This document shows positions 52,786 to 62,097 of a stretch of DNA of 64,000 bases, piece by piece. The notes below the pieces were generated by a model. That model saw nothing but the letters and a program-made list of their open reading frames with translations, had not been told where the DNA came from and ran no database searches. The DNA is from an uncultured Treponema sp. Lineage in GTDB: Bacteria > Spirochaetota > Spirochaetia > Treponematales > Treponemataceae. The DNA lies in contig CAMOIE010000017.1 in assembly GCA_946615905.1 (NCBI GenBank), forward strand, positions 1 through 64,000, given 5' to 3'. Within the stretch, counting starts at the first letter, position 1, and the number at the start of each line of letters is the position of its first letter. Position numbers and translations under genes: made by a program.

Positions 52786-53649
52786 CTAGTCCTCGCGTTT
52801 TTGATAAAAGTGCCCGTAGAGGTGCTCTGTCCGTATTGAATTCACAAAGGATTCCGGGTCGACTTCTTTTATGCGGTTAATGACTTTGTGGTACTCAGCT
52901 TTTGAGACAATCGAGTAGACTGTCGGTCGTATTGAATGGTCATAAGCTCCTTCTCCGCGCAAAATCGTCGCGCCGTGATGGCTGACCTCGTAAATTGCGG
53001 CGCAAACTTTTTCTGGCATAGTCGTGACAACGAGAAGGGTTTCCTGCTGATACTTGCGGTAGACGTAGTGCAGAACTTGCGTGGAAACGTACTGAAATAT
53101 GATTGAGTACAGGGCCTTGTCCCAACCGAACAAAAATCCGGCCGTCGAAAGAATCACGATGTTTATCACGAGGACGAGGTTCCAGGACTCCATGTTCTTT
53201 TTTTCTGACAGATAGATGGCGATAAAATCCGTGCCGCCGCTCGTCGCCCCCATAATCAGACAGAGGCTTATTGCAAGCCCGTTGATCAGGCCGCCGAAAA
53301 TACTTATCAGCAGGGTGTCATAAGTGATTACGTAGCCGGGAATCAAGTCGGTGAAAAGGCCGGTGAGAACAATCATCAGGCATGAATACAGAGTGAATTT
53401 TTTTCCGATAAAACGGAAGCCGATGTATACAGGAATCGAATTCAAGATGACGTTTATGACGGTAAAGGGAAGGGAGATGTGAAAAAGCATTTCAGCCGCG
53501 CGCTGAATCAGGATTGTAAGTCCCGTAGCTCCGCCTGGGTAAAGTCCCCCTGTCCGGACAAAAGTCTTTATGTTCATCGCCATTAGGAGGGAGGCAAAAC
53601 AAATGACGAGTATGCGCCGAATGTCTTTTTTAAGCGTGTCGTTGTTCAT
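52786..53649 (-). CDS. YitT-family (DUF161/DUF2179) membrane protein
   Basis: About six membrane helices followed by a soluble C-terminal DUF2179 domain (LVVTTMPEKVCAAIYEVSHHGATILRGEGAYD...HKVINRIKEVDPESFVN). The opening MNIKTFVRTGGLYPGGATGLTILIQRA and GATSGGTDFIAIYLS are typical. The role of the family is unsettled. It sits between citF and citC and is spaced 2 bases from citC, so it belongs to the citrate operon here, which is unusual and suggests an auxiliary transport or sensing role. Confidence 0.88.
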   Translation of the reverse strand: MNNDTLKKDIRRILVICFASLLMAMNIKTFVRTGGLYPGGATGLTILIQRAAEMLFHISLPFTVINVILNSIPVYIGFRFIGKKFTLYSCLMIVLTGLFTDLIPGYVITYDTLLISIFGGLINGLAISLCLIMGATSGGTDFIAIYLSEKKNMESWNLVLVINIVILSTAGFLFGWDKALYSIIFQYVSTQVLHYVYRKYQQETLLVVTTMPEKVCAAIYEVSHHGATILRGEGAYDHSIRPTVYSIVSKAEYHKVINRIKEVDPESFVNSIRTEHLYGHFYQKRED

Positions 53650-53725
53650 AGGAATTCATGATAGCAGAGAAAACCCGAAAAATCGAGTATTTGCAGACTG
53701 TGGAAATATTGCGCCGATAGACGAA

Positions 53726-53772
53726 GTTCACAGAATCCGCGCACATTCAGAATATACGCGAATCCTGTGAAC
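53726..53772 (-). other. Intercistronic hairpin between citF and yitT
   Basis: 16-bp inverted repeat (GTTCACAG...CGCG at 53726-53741 with 53757-53772) with a 15-base loop. The two mismatches are transitions that allow G-U pairs in one strand's RNA. It lies 27 bases after the citF stop, with no T-run, so it may stabilise or process the upstream citM-citF message. Confidence 0.5.
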
Positions 53773-53798
53773 AAAGTTTTTACCTGCGCAAATGTCGC

Positions 53799-55355
53799 TT
53801 ATTTGAAGGTGTAGGGCTTAATCTGACGGACAACATCCATAATTGTGCCGTCGCGGGCCTCGATAATGCCGACAACGCGGTCACCGAACTGAACTTTTTC
53901 AGGCTCTCCGGTGATGCTGTAGGCGATGTCGCGCAGCTCTTCGATTGTCTTGAACGGAAGATTTACGTCTTTCATCGCCTCAATCAAGTCCTTGCGCAAG
54001 GGATTAATCGCAATGCCGTAATCTGTGATAACGACATCAACAGTTTCGCCAGGTGTTGTCACCGTGGTTACGTCTGTACAGATGGCCGGAATACGTCCCT
54101 GCAAGAGGGGGGTAATCACGATTGTACATTTAGCACCTGCGGCAGTGTCCGGGTGTCCGCCCTGGGCACCAGTGATAACTCCGTCAGAACCTACGACAAC
54201 GTTGCAGTTAAAATGAACGTCGACTTCGAGTGCTGCCAAAATGACAAAATCCAGCTTGTTGACAACCGCGCCCTTGTTGAAGGGATCTGCGTATTCACCG
54301 GCTGAAATGCGGAAGTGGCGAACCTGCTTGACGTTTTCGATTGCGTCCTGGTCAAAGTCCTGGGTGTCAAGAAGACAGTCAACCTGATCGTTGTTCAGCA
54401 AATCGCACATCGGTTTTGTAAGGCCACCGACACCGAATCTCATGCGGATTCCCCGCTCCTTCATCACTTTTGCAAGTGAGATAGTTGACGCAATGGAAGC
54501 TCCGCCTACGCCAGTCTGATATGAGAAGCCGTCCTTGAAATAGGGCGTGTTTACGACGAACTGAGTGCAGTAGTCCGCCATCATCAGCTTGCGCATGTCT
54601 TTTGTCGGTTTTGCGGCACCTGTCGCAATCTTTGCAGGATCACCAATCGCATCGACAACAACGACGTAATCAACTTTTGTCATTGAAATATGAGCCGGGA
54701 AGTTCGGGAAGGGAACCAGAGTGTCAGTAATCGCGACAACTTTGTCCGCATAGTCTCCGTCGACCATCGCGTAAGAAAGAACACCGCAGTTTGACTTACC
54801 GCCGATACCTCGGCAGTTGCCGTATTCGTCACAGCTTGGGGAACCGACAAACGCAATGTCGATGTGGGTCTCGCCGCTTTCAATTGTGCGGACGCGTCCT
54901 CCGTGTGAATACATGACCGCAATGCCCTTGAGTTTGCCCTCAGAGATTGCCTGACCGATTTTTCCGCGAACACCGGAAGACTTGATGTTTGTAATCGTTC
55001 CGTCCTCGATGTATGGAACAATCGGGTCATGTGCCTTGCCGAGAGAGCTGGCGCAGATTGTGATGTCCTTTATGCCCATATCGTGAATTTCTTTCATAAC
55101 CATATTCACAACATGGTCGCCCTCGCGGAAGTGGTGGTGGAAACTGATTGTCATGCCGTCCTTGATGCCGCATTTTACAAGGACATCGTGGATTGAGTCG
55201 ACAAGCTTGGAGCCGTTTGAGTTAATCACACAGCGGGTCTTAGGACCGTCTTTTTTGTATTCAAAGCCGTCAAAATGATGGGTGCCTTGGAATACCTCTT
55301 TTTTTGTCTGCTTGAGTATGTCTTCTGGAATATCTCGTCCAACTGCGTTAATCAT
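53799..55355 (-). CDS. citF: Citrate lyase alpha chain (citrate:acetyl-ACP transferase)
   Basis: Swaps acetyl for citryl on the acyl carrier, the first half of citrate cleavage. Features are KKDGPKTRCVINSNGSKLVDSIHDVL, ISFHHHFREGDHVVNMVM, SSGVRGKIGQAISEGKL, SPSCDEYGNCRGI and GAQGGHPDTAAGAKCTIVITPLLQGRIP. Length 518 is normal. Its ATG overlaps the citE stop (TAATG). Confidence 0.97.
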   Translation of the reverse strand: MINAVGRDIPEDILKQTKKEVFQGTHHFDGFEYKKDGPKTRCVINSNGSKLVDSIHDVLVKCGIKDGMTISFHHHFREGDHVVNMVMKEIHDMGIKDITICASSLGKAHDPIVPYIEDGTITNIKSSGVRGKIGQAISEGKLKGIAVMYSHGGRVRTIESGETHIDIAFVGSPSCDEYGNCRGIGGKSNCGVLSYAMVDGDYADKVVAITDTLVPFPNFPAHISMTKVDYVVVVDAIGDPAKIATGAAKPTKDMRKLMMADYCTQFVVNTPYFKDGFSYQTGVGGASIASTISLAKVMKERGIRMRFGVGGLTKPMCDLLNNDQVDCLLDTQDFDQDAIENVKQVRHFRISAGEYADPFNKGAVVNKLDFVILAALEVDVHFNCNVVVGSDGVITGAQGGHPDTAAGAKCTIVITPLLQGRIPAICTDVTTVTTPGETVDVVITDYGIAINPLRKDLIEAMKDVNLPFKTIEELRDIAYSITGEPEKVQFGDRVVGIIEARDGTIMDVVRQIKPYTFK

Positions 55356-56278
55356 TACAGGTCCCCCTTGTACACGCCTGAAGCTTTTGCAAGAGCGATT
55401 GTACGCTTTGCACCGTCATAGAAGGCAATGTCAATCATCTTGCCGTCAACCGTGAATACGCCGATTCCCTTCGCTTTTTTGTCGTCGATTTCCTTTACGA
55501 CTTTTTCCGCAAAAGTGATGTCCTTTTCACTCGGTGTGAAAATATCATGAACAACGTTAATCTGGCGGGGATTGATAATTGATTTTCCGTCAAAGCCCAT
55601 AAGGTGAATGTTCTCAACGTCCTTGCGGAAGCCTTCCATGTCGCTCAAGTCAGTGTAAACAGTGTCGAAGCACTGCACACCTGCGGCACGGGCTGCGATA
55701 ATCATCTGCTGGCGTGCGCCCATCAACTCAATTCCGGTACCTGTGATATGAGTCTGCAAGTCCTTTGTGTAGTCACCGCCTGAAAGTGCGATTCCGAACA
55801 TACGGTCAGAGGCCTGGCAGATGTCCAAGGCCTTCATAATGCCGAGCGCGCTTTCGAGAGCCGCCATAATCAGGACGCTTCCCTCTGGGCGGTTGAATTC
55901 ACGCTCTGCGCGGATAATTTCAGCCTCAACCAGCTCTACGTCAGCCGCACTCTCCGTTTTCGGAATGCGGATTGCGTCACAGCCTCCGGCGACTGAGCAG
56001 CGGATGTCTTCTTTCCAGTAAGGAGAGTCAAGTCCGTTAATGCGTACAACACGCTCACAGCCATGATAGTCAATGGTTTTAAGCGCGTGATAGAGTGAAA
56101 AGCGGGCCGCGTCCTTTTGGTTTTCAGCTACGGCATCTTCCAAGTCGAGCATGATGGAGTCCGGCTTGTAAATGAAAGGGTCCTTTATGAGGGCTGGTTT
56201 CTGCGCGTTCAAGAACATCATCGTCCTGCGAAGGCGTTTTTTGTTAGGATTGTCATTCTGTTTTTTCTGTGTGCTCAT
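55355..56278 (-). CDS. citE: Citrate lyase beta chain (citryl-ACP lyase)
   Basis: Splits citryl-ACP to oxaloacetate and acetyl-ACP. HpcH/HpaI-type fold with LRRTMMFLNAQKPALIKDPFIYKPDSIMLDLEDAV, RINGLDSPYWKEDI, MAALESALGIMKALDI and GFDGKSIINPRQINVVH. The ATG at 56278 overlaps the citD stop by 4 bases (ATGA) and follows GGAGGAG by 7. The frame stays open six codons further but without a ribosome site. Confidence 0.97.
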   Translation of the reverse strand: MSTQKKQNDNPNKKRLRRTMMFLNAQKPALIKDPFIYKPDSIMLDLEDAVAENQKDAARFSLYHALKTIDYHGCERVVRINGLDSPYWKEDIRCSVAGGCDAIRIPKTESAADVELVEAEIIRAEREFNRPEGSVLIMAALESALGIMKALDICQASDRMFGIALSGGDYTKDLQTHITGTGIELMGARQQMIIAARAAGVQCFDTVYTDLSDMEGFRKDVENIHLMGFDGKSIINPRQINVVHDIFTPSEKDITFAEKVVKEIDDKKAKGIGVFTVDGKMIDIAFYDGAKRTIALAKASGVYKGDL

Positions 56279-56574
56279 CTGATTTCTCCTCCCCACGGCA
56301 GGTTGTCAATCTGACCCTCACTGCGGAATGCCGCAGCTTCAATGCGGGCTTTAATCGTGCAGTCAAGCGCGCCTTTGTCCACAATCGAAATTTTCACATT
56401 GTCAATATGCAGGCGTTTCAGCGTGTCGAGTGCAACCGCGCGAATCTGTTTTCCAAACTGATGGATGACAACGCTGTCTAAAGAAAAATCAACTTTTCCG
56501 TCGCCAGGCTCCAGTGTGACCATGCAGTCACTAGATTCTAGCGTACCTGCGACTGCCGGCTTTTTAATTTCCAT
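56275..56574 (-). CDS. citD: Citrate lyase acyl carrier protein (gamma chain)
   Basis: Small carrier that holds the 2'-(5''-triphosphoribosyl)-3'-dephospho-CoA arm. It begins MEIKKPAVAGTLESSDCMV, where the serine of LESSD (Ser14) is the attachment site. Length 99 is normal. It lies between the transporter gene and citE, and a good ribosome site (AGGAG) precedes it. Confidence 0.96.
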   Translation of the reverse strand: MEIKKPAVAGTLESSDCMVTLEPGDGKVDFSLDSVVIHQFGKQIRAVALDTLKRLHIDNVKISIVDKGALDCTIKARIEAAAFRSEGQIDNLPWGGEIR

Positions 56575-56652
56575 AGGAACTCCTTTCCAGCAAGCGATGC
56601 TGGCGTATGAATGAAGAAAAGGGCATAGCTGCCCTTTTCGTAAAATCTGTTT

Positions 56653-58059
56653 TTAGAAGTGAATAATACCGAGGATGATACCCGTCAACAGACATACAAC
56701 GCTGACGCCCCATACCCACAGGAAACTGAACTTGATGTGGTCTTTAATGTCCACGTTTGCAAGACCGATACCAAGGAAGGTTGCCGGAACACAAGGACTG
56801 ATGAAGGCACCACAGTTGCGGCAGACGACCATTGCGATTGCAGTGTGAGCCGGATTTACGCCAAAGGCATTTCCGACTGTGATAAGAACCGGAAGGATTC
56901 CGTAGAAGTATGCGTCTGTTGAGAAGAAAATCGCGAGCGGTACAGAAAGAACACCGATGATGAGCGGCAGGAAGCGCGCCATGTTCTGAGGAATACCGTG
57001 TGCAATCATAAGGGCCATCTGTGTCATGATGTTGGAATCTTTTACAGCCTTTCCAGCTTCGTCAAGGAAGTTGCCCTGCAAAATACCGAGGAAGACACCT
57101 GCGCCGATAATAGTTGTAGCCATCATCATTGCGCTGTCAGCATGGCTTTTGATAATCTGCTTCTGGAGCTTTACGCCAGGATAGTTTACGAAAAGTGCGA
57201 TTACACAGCCAATCATGAATGTGACGTTTGTCGGAATCGGTGCCCAAACGAGAGCCGCGATAACAGCAAGCGTGATAACGATGTTTACAATGAAGAACTT
57301 CGGGCGGGCGAGCTTGTTTTCTTCTGAAGAAGAGGCTTTTTCTGCCAAGTCGTCATCACCGTAGTCAACCTGACGTGTGCTGTTGAGACCTGCACCGTTT
57401 TTCTTTTCGATGATTCCCCAGAATACTGCTGTGAACAAGGCGATTACAAGACCAACGAACTGCATCGGGATAATCTGCTTCCAAAGCAAGTTTGCCTCGT
57501 AGCCGTCAGGATAGATTTCTTTGAATCCGCTCAAGATGGAGGCAGCGCGCATTGTCGGGCCGCCCCAAGGAAGGAGGTTCATAACACCCATAGCCGTAAC
57601 ACAGATAAGCATAAGGACTTCTGCACGGATTTTGAGCTTTTTGAATACCGGATACATTGCAGGAACTGTGATAAGGAATGTTGATGCTCCGCCGCCGTCA
57701 AGGTGTCCAATCATAGCGATAAGACAGGCGATTACACAAACACCAACAACATTGTTTCCAACGCGCTTTGTAAGAGCTGAAATGATTACATCGAACATTC
57801 CCGCATCGGTCATAATACCGAAGAAGAGAACCGAGAATATGAACAAGATTGCCGTAGACTGTACGGAACTGATTCCAGCCTTAGCAAAGTTGCCGATTGT
57901 CTTCAAGTTTGCGTTTCCGCAGAGAACGAGAATCGCTCCAACTACAACGGCAACAGCGAGGAACGCCAGAGCAGGCGTTGTCCAGTTTTTCATCAAAACC
58001 ACGATTATTCCAATCATGGCCGCAAAGCCCAAAAGGGCAAGCAATGTTGGGGTAAGCAT
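56653..58059 (-). CDS. citM: CitMHS-family citrate transporter
   Basis: Integral membrane carrier of 468 residues. The CitMHS family imports citrate complexed with a divalent metal, driven by protons. Marks: MLTPTLLALLGFAAMIGIIVVLM, the loop IGHLDGGGASTFLITVPAMYPVFKKL, MNLLPWGGPTMRAAS, and CRNCGAFISPCVPATFLGIGLA near the end. The ATG at 58059 lies 4 bases after AAAGGAGG. An earlier in-frame start has none. First structural gene of the citrate operon. Confidence 0.92.
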   Translation of the reverse strand: MLTPTLLALLGFAAMIGIIVVLMKNWTTPALAFLAVAVVVGAILVLCGNANLKTIGNFAKAGISSVQSTAILFIFSVLFFGIMTDAGMFDVIISALTKRVGNNVVGVCVIACLIAMIGHLDGGGASTFLITVPAMYPVFKKLKIRAEVLMLICVTAMGVMNLLPWGGPTMRAASILSGFKEIYPDGYEANLLWKQIIPMQFVGLVIALFTAVFWGIIEKKNGAGLNSTRQVDYGDDDLAEKASSSEENKLARPKFFIVNIVITLAVIAALVWAPIPTNVTFMIGCVIALFVNYPGVKLQKQIIKSHADSAMMMATTIIGAGVFLGILQGNFLDEAGKAVKDSNIMTQMALMIAHGIPQNMARFLPLIIGVLSVPLAIFFSTDAYFYGILPVLITVGNAFGVNPAHTAIAMVVCRNCGAFISPCVPATFLGIGLANVDIKDHIKFSFLWVWGVSVVCLLTGIILGIIHF

Positions 58060-58165
58060 AAAACCTCCTTTTATGCATTCAAAAAAAGCTTTTGGATTGG
58101 CCTTATTGTAAGGTGACTTTTCCGGCAAAGGAATTAAAGGAGGCTTATTTTTCTGTAAGATTCGG

Positions 58166-58181
58166 CTTAATTTTTATTAAG
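58166..58181. promoter_or_regulatory. Short palindrome upstream of citM
   Basis: CTTAAT TTTT ATTAAG, a perfect 6-bp inverted repeat in the gap between the regulator and citM. It is a candidate operator or a weak hairpin. I have no direct evidence for a binding protein. Confidence 0.3.
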
Positions 58182-58215
58182 GTTGGACGGCTGACAAAAG
58201 ATTTTATTCGCCCCG

Positions 58216-58917
58216 TCAGTCCGGGCAAAATCTGTAGCCCGCGCCTTTTACAGTGACGATGTAAGAAGGATTTTTCGGGTCCTTCTCGATTTTGCTGCGC
58301 AGACGGTTCATGTAGACCATAATCGCGTTGTCATCGATTGCAAAAGTTTCGCTCCACACGTGTTCGTGGATTTCGTCTTTTGAGACAACCCTGTTGGGAT
58401 TTTTAAGGAACATCAGCAGAAGGGAAGATTCTTTTACCGAAAGCAAAAGCTCTTCTCCGTCTTTAAAGAATTTCATTGTGGCTGGCTCATAACGGAAGGG
58501 ACCGGCTTTAATTTCATAGGCGGATTTTTCTCCTAACGGCGGAAGCGCGTCATGACTGCGGCGTATCAAGGCCTTTACCTTTGCCCCCAAGACGACCGGA
58601 CGGAAGGGTTTTGTCACGTAGTCATCTGCACCGATTGAAAGTCCGTAGAGGGAGTCGTAATCTTCGTTCCGCCCGCTGATAATCATCACCGGAGTATGAA
58701 TGCCGTCGGCGCGAATCTGCTTTATAACGTCAAAGCCTTCCATGTCGCCAAGCATAACGTCAATCAAGATGATGTCGTAAGTCTTTTCTTTTAGCCGCTC
58801 CAGTGCCTGGCCGCCGCTGCTTACACATTCTGACTCAAGGCCGTTTATGCCCATGATTTTTTGCAGCAGCTTTCGTATTGAATCATCATCGTCAACAATA
58901 AGCACTGTGTCAGCCAT
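58216..58917 (-). CDS. OmpR-type response regulator
   Basis: N-terminal receiver domain with DDDDS and the phospho-acceptor D53 in IILIDVMLGDMEGFDV, the switch threonine/serine region MIISGRN, and the lysine in VTKPF. The C-terminal winged helix (about 135-230) has LLMFLKNPNRVVSKDEIHEHVW and YMNRLRSKIEKDPKNPSYIVTVKGAGYRF. Citrate operons elsewhere are usually controlled by CitB or LysR types, so this OmpR type is different. It is transcribed towards citM, 156 bases away, and divergent from the histidine kinase. Confidence 0.93.
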   Translation of the reverse strand: MADTVLIVDDDDSIRKLLQKIMGINGLESECVSSGGQALERLKEKTYDIILIDVMLGDMEGFDVIKQIRADGIHTPVMIISGRNEDYDSLYGLSIGADDYVTKPFRPVVLGAKVKALIRRSHDALPPLGEKSAYEIKAGPFRYEPATMKFFKDGEELLLSVKESSLLLMFLKNPNRVVSKDEIHEHVWSETFAIDDNAIMVYMNRLRSKIEKDPKNPSYIVTVKGAGYRFCPD

Positions 58918-58937
58918 TGCTCCCCCTGCTTTCTACT

Positions 58938-58966
58938 ATTATAATGGCATAAAAATCACTCGTCAA
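58938..58966 (-). promoter_or_regulatory. Promoter of the response regulator gene
   Basis: On the minus strand TTGACG (58961-58966), a 17-base spacer and consensus TATAAT (58938-58943). It lies inside the 62-base gap shared with the divergent kinase gene. Confidence 0.7.
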
Positions 58967-58979
58967 TCTTGGAGCTGAT

Positions 58980-61163
58980 ATGAAAAAGGCACTGACTTCC
59001 AGCCGCAGAAGCTTCTTTAACCGCGCACTCATCGCAGTAAGCACCGCAATGATTGTCTTTATGGTCGCGGTCGTCTACTTCGGACTCGTCATTGCGCGCA
59101 GGTACCGGGCGGCGCTCAGCGGGAACCAAAATCAGGCTATGCTCCAGACTGTCCAGAGTACCGCCGACAGTATGCAGGCCCTTTTTAAAGAATATCAGGC
59201 CGACCTTGAGTCGCTCTGTGCATGTGCCGGCGACAAGGCTGCCTCAGTGGAACTTTTATGTGACAGCTATTTGGCCACCCATCAGCCGCAGGTGGTCGGG
59301 GTCTCTTTGGAAAACGAAAATGAAGAAATCTTCTCAGGTCATAACTGGGACGGACAGATTGCCACAGTCTGCTCTCTTGTTCAGGTGAGCGAAAATTGCC
59401 AAATCCGCCTGGTCCGACTGAAAAACAACTGGATCGGCCTCCTTTTCAGCCTGACGGACAAAAGGGGCTTTCACGCCACAATCGCGATTGACATCAAGCA
59501 TTTTTATGAAGACCGTCTTGCGAAATTCCGCTTTGGTGAGGACGGCTATTTTGTCATCAAGGATTCACAAGGAATAATCCTGCTGCACCCAGAAGAGAGG
59601 CAGTGGGGAATTCAAGTTATCGAGGGCAGAAACGTCCTTTACCCTGGCAAGGACATGGCCAGCCTTGAAAAACTTATACAGCACCAGCTTGAGGGCAAAA
59701 CCGGCATAGAAACCTATTATTCGTATTGGTGGGCACAGGACGGGGCACCCCGCTCCCGCAAAGTCAGCGCATATACGCCTGTGGTTTTGGGCAATGATTT
59801 TATCGTAGTAAGCGCCGTAATCAAGGCGGATGAGTTTGACAGCACAATAACAGAAAGCCTCTCCCACATGTTCTTGCTCTTCGGTCTGTTCACCGTGGGA
59901 GTCATCAGCATGGTGTCATACATGATGTATCTTTATATTCAGAACCGAAAGCACAGCGAAACCGCCACATATTTTGCAAAAATGAACGACGTTCTTGAGC
60001 AAATGCACCAGAGCGAGGAAAACATAGCCCACCAGCAGCGACTTCAAATCATCGGAACGATGACCGGTGGAATCGCACATGAATTCAACAATTTGCTCAC
60101 ACCGATTATGGGTTACGCAGAGCTTTTGACCTACAGCCTTGACCCGAAAAGTGACGAATACGATAATGCCGCCGAAATTTACGACGCGTCGCAAAAAGCA
60201 AAGGACATCATTCAGCAACTTTCCAGCATGAGCCGCAAAAACATCGAGGCAGCCTTCAAGACAATTCATGTACAGGAATTTCTCACCCGCGTACTCAAAA
60301 TGGTGCGGACTATTTGCCCGGAAAACGTTCAGCTTATGGAAAACTTCAACGTGGATGACGAATGTATTGTAGGAAATACGACCCAACTGAACCAGGCGCT
60401 GCTGAACCTATGCGGAAACGCCATCTACGCAATCGGACATGAAAACGGCCACCTGCAGGTTGTTGCGGAAGTCGTGGGAAAAGAAGAGCTTCTTGAAATC
60501 GACGCAATCAGCCGTGTCGAGGAAAACTGGGACCGCTACCTGCGCATCGATGTTATTGACGATGGCTGCGGTATGAGCGAGGCTGTCATGAAGCAGATGT
60601 TCGAGCCTTTCTTTACGACAAAAAAAAGCGGTCAGGGAACAGGACTTGGACTTTCCGTAACGGAGCAGATTATTACGGCACACCGGGGCTACATCTATGC
60701 CCACAGTGTTCTTGGAAGCGGCACGGTTTTTCACCTTTATTTCCCGATTATCAGCGAGGAAAGCAACGTGAATGTTAGTCACGCTCTCGAACGGACAAAA
60801 TCAAAGATGTCCCTGCTCGTTGTCGATGACAATCGCAAAGTTTTGAGTCAGCTGGAAAAAAGCTTCCGTAAACTTCCTGTCTCGATTACGCCGGTGACAA
60901 GTTTTGAGGCCGCCCGTGACGCTCTTAAAAAGCAGGCCTTTGACGTGGTTGTGACAGAAGAATACATTGACGGAGACAGCGCGATTGACTTCTGCATGGC
61001 GATTAATTCTCACGAACAGCCGATGAAGCTTATCATGGCGAATATGGTGGACAGGGAGCTAGCAGAAGCAAAGCAATATCACATAATCGATGACTACGTG
61101 ATTAAGCCCGTGTCGGAAGTGTCGCTGATTCGCGCGATGAAAAACATCCGCCGGGAAATGTAG
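58980..61163 (+). CDS. Hybrid sensor histidine kinase with Cache-type sensor and degenerate receiver
   Basis: Membrane sensor of 727 residues. A helix (about 15-38), an extracytoplasmic Cache-like domain (about 45-275) and a second helix (about 285-310) precede the kinase core: H-box GTMTGGIAHEFNNLLTPI with H367, N-box NQALLNLCGNAIYAI, G1 DDGCGM, and G2 GQGTGLGLS. A C-terminal receiver (about 612-727) has DDN and the lysine of VIKPV, but the acceptor aspartate is glutamate (VVVTEEY, E660). The sensor probably reads citrate or a related acid. Start after TTGGAG. Confidence 0.92.
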   Translation: MKKALTSSRRSFFNRALIAVSTAMIVFMVAVVYFGLVIARRYRAALSGNQNQAMLQTVQSTADSMQALFKEYQADLESLCACAGDKAASVELLCDSYLATHQPQVVGVSLENENEEIFSGHNWDGQIATVCSLVQVSENCQIRLVRLKNNWIGLLFSLTDKRGFHATIAIDIKHFYEDRLAKFRFGEDGYFVIKDSQGIILLHPEERQWGIQVIEGRNVLYPGKDMASLEKLIQHQLEGKTGIETYYSYWWAQDGAPRSRKVSAYTPVVLGNDFIVVSAVIKADEFDSTITESLSHMFLLFGLFTVGVISMVSYMMYLYIQNRKHSETATYFAKMNDVLEQMHQSEENIAHQQRLQIIGTMTGGIAHEFNNLLTPIMGYAELLTYSLDPKSDEYDNAAEIYDASQKAKDIIQQLSSMSRKNIEAAFKTIHVQEFLTRVLKMVRTICPENVQLMENFNVDDECIVGNTTQLNQALLNLCGNAIYAIGHENGHLQVVAEVVGKEELLEIDAISRVEENWDRYLRIDVIDDGCGMSEAVMKQMFEPFFTTKKSGQGTGLGLSVTEQIITAHRGYIYAHSVLGSGTVFHLYFPIISEESNVNVSHALERTKSKMSLLVVDDNRKVLSQLEKSFRKLPVSITPVTSFEAARDALKKQAFDVVVTEEYIDGDSAIDFCMAINSHEQPMKLIMANMVDRELAEAKQYHIIDDYVIKPVSEVSLIRAMKNIRREM

Positions 61164-61194
61164 CGACAGTATTGAAAGGGAGGAAGGTAAAAAA

Positions 61195-61641
61195 ATGTAT
61201 TACAATCCGCATCACAATGAAATCAAAGCCGTCAACAAAATCTATCCGGGAATCGAAAGTCTGGATGACTTGTATGACGCACTCTGTCACTGCTGGACAC
61301 GGGAAACTTGCACGGAACGCCTGCGGAACAAGTGGAGCGAATCCAACAAGACCGCCGGTCAGTGCGCAATCACGGCTTTTATCGTCCAGGACATATTCGG
61401 GGGCGAAATCCACGAGATGGACACTGGCCGGGGGCTCCACTGCTATAACGTGATAGACGGAATTGCAATCGACTTGACCTCTGAGCAGTTCGGTGATGAA
61501 GCGGAAAAACTCAGTTATGAGAACAATCCACTCCAGCCGGAACGCGAAATCCGCATGAATCAGACCCAAAAACGCGAGCGTTACGAGCTTTTAAAGGCGA
61601 ATCTTGAGGCTTTCTGCAAAAAAGCCCCTTTGCCAGACTGA
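61195..61641 (+). CDS. YunG-like protein
   Basis: 148 residues resembling the B. subtilis YunG family. The pattern CTERLRNKWSESNKTAGQCAITAFIVQDIFGGEI, followed by GRGLHCYNVIDGIAIDLTSEQFGDEAE, is what I recognise. The GQC cysteine, a later histidine and the aspartate of DLTSEQF could form a papain-like triad, but no activity is known to me. GGGAGGAAGG lies ahead of the ATG. It starts 31 bases after the kinase stop and may be cotranscribed. Nothing links it clearly to citrate. Confidence 0.75.
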   Translation: MYYNPHHNEIKAVNKIYPGIESLDDLYDALCHCWTRETCTERLRNKWSESNKTAGQCAITAFIVQDIFGGEIHEMDTGRGLHCYNVIDGIAIDLTSEQFGDEAEKLSYENNPLQPEREIRMNQTQKRERYELLKANLEAFCKKAPLPD

Positions 61642-61649
61642 CTCTGATT

Positions 61650-62075
61650 CTACTGCAACTCCTCGATGTCAATCACTTTAAATCCTGACTCCTTCACGAG
61701 ACTGGCAAAAATTCCCTGGCCGGAAATTTTCTTTCCAGAAAAAGAGCCGTCATAAATCTGATTGACCCCGCAGCTGGGGCTTCTCGACTGCAAAATCACT
61801 AAGTCAGGATTTTCCCGCCTTACAATCTCCAGAGCTTTTGCAGCCCCCTGGCGGAATTCCCTGTCAGTTGATTTTCCATCCTTGCTCATGACCTTCCCGG
61901 CAACGATTTCGCATGGAACTCTGGGAACAGGAAGGACTCCAAGAATCTCCGGGCAGACTTTTATTATTTCAGCCTTCTTTTTGGCGGCGAAGTCAGCAAG
62001 TTTTTCACTGTAATTGTTTCCGCCGTTGTATTTGCAATTTTCGCCCGCAAGACAGGCACTTACCACGATTTTCAT
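61650..62075 (-). CDS. DUF523 protein
   Basis: 141 residues of the DUF523 family: MKIVVSACLAGENCKYNGGNNY at the start, then VCPEILGVLPVPRVPCEI, DREFRQGAAKALEI, and ILQSRSPSCGVNQIYDG. The four conserved cysteines (about 8, 14, and those in VCPE and SPSCG) suggest a metal or Fe-S site. Function unknown. The first 26 codons are partly duplicated at the start of the gene upstream (62199-62954). Confidence 0.9.
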   Translation of the reverse strand: MKIVVSACLAGENCKYNGGNNYSEKLADFAAKKKAEIIKVCPEILGVLPVPRVPCEIVAGKVMSKDGKSTDREFRQGAAKALEIVRRENPDLVILQSRSPSCGVNQIYDGSFSGKKISGQGIFASLVKESGFKVIDIEELQ

Positions 62076-62097
62076 GTCGAATCCTCTTTTTTAAATC

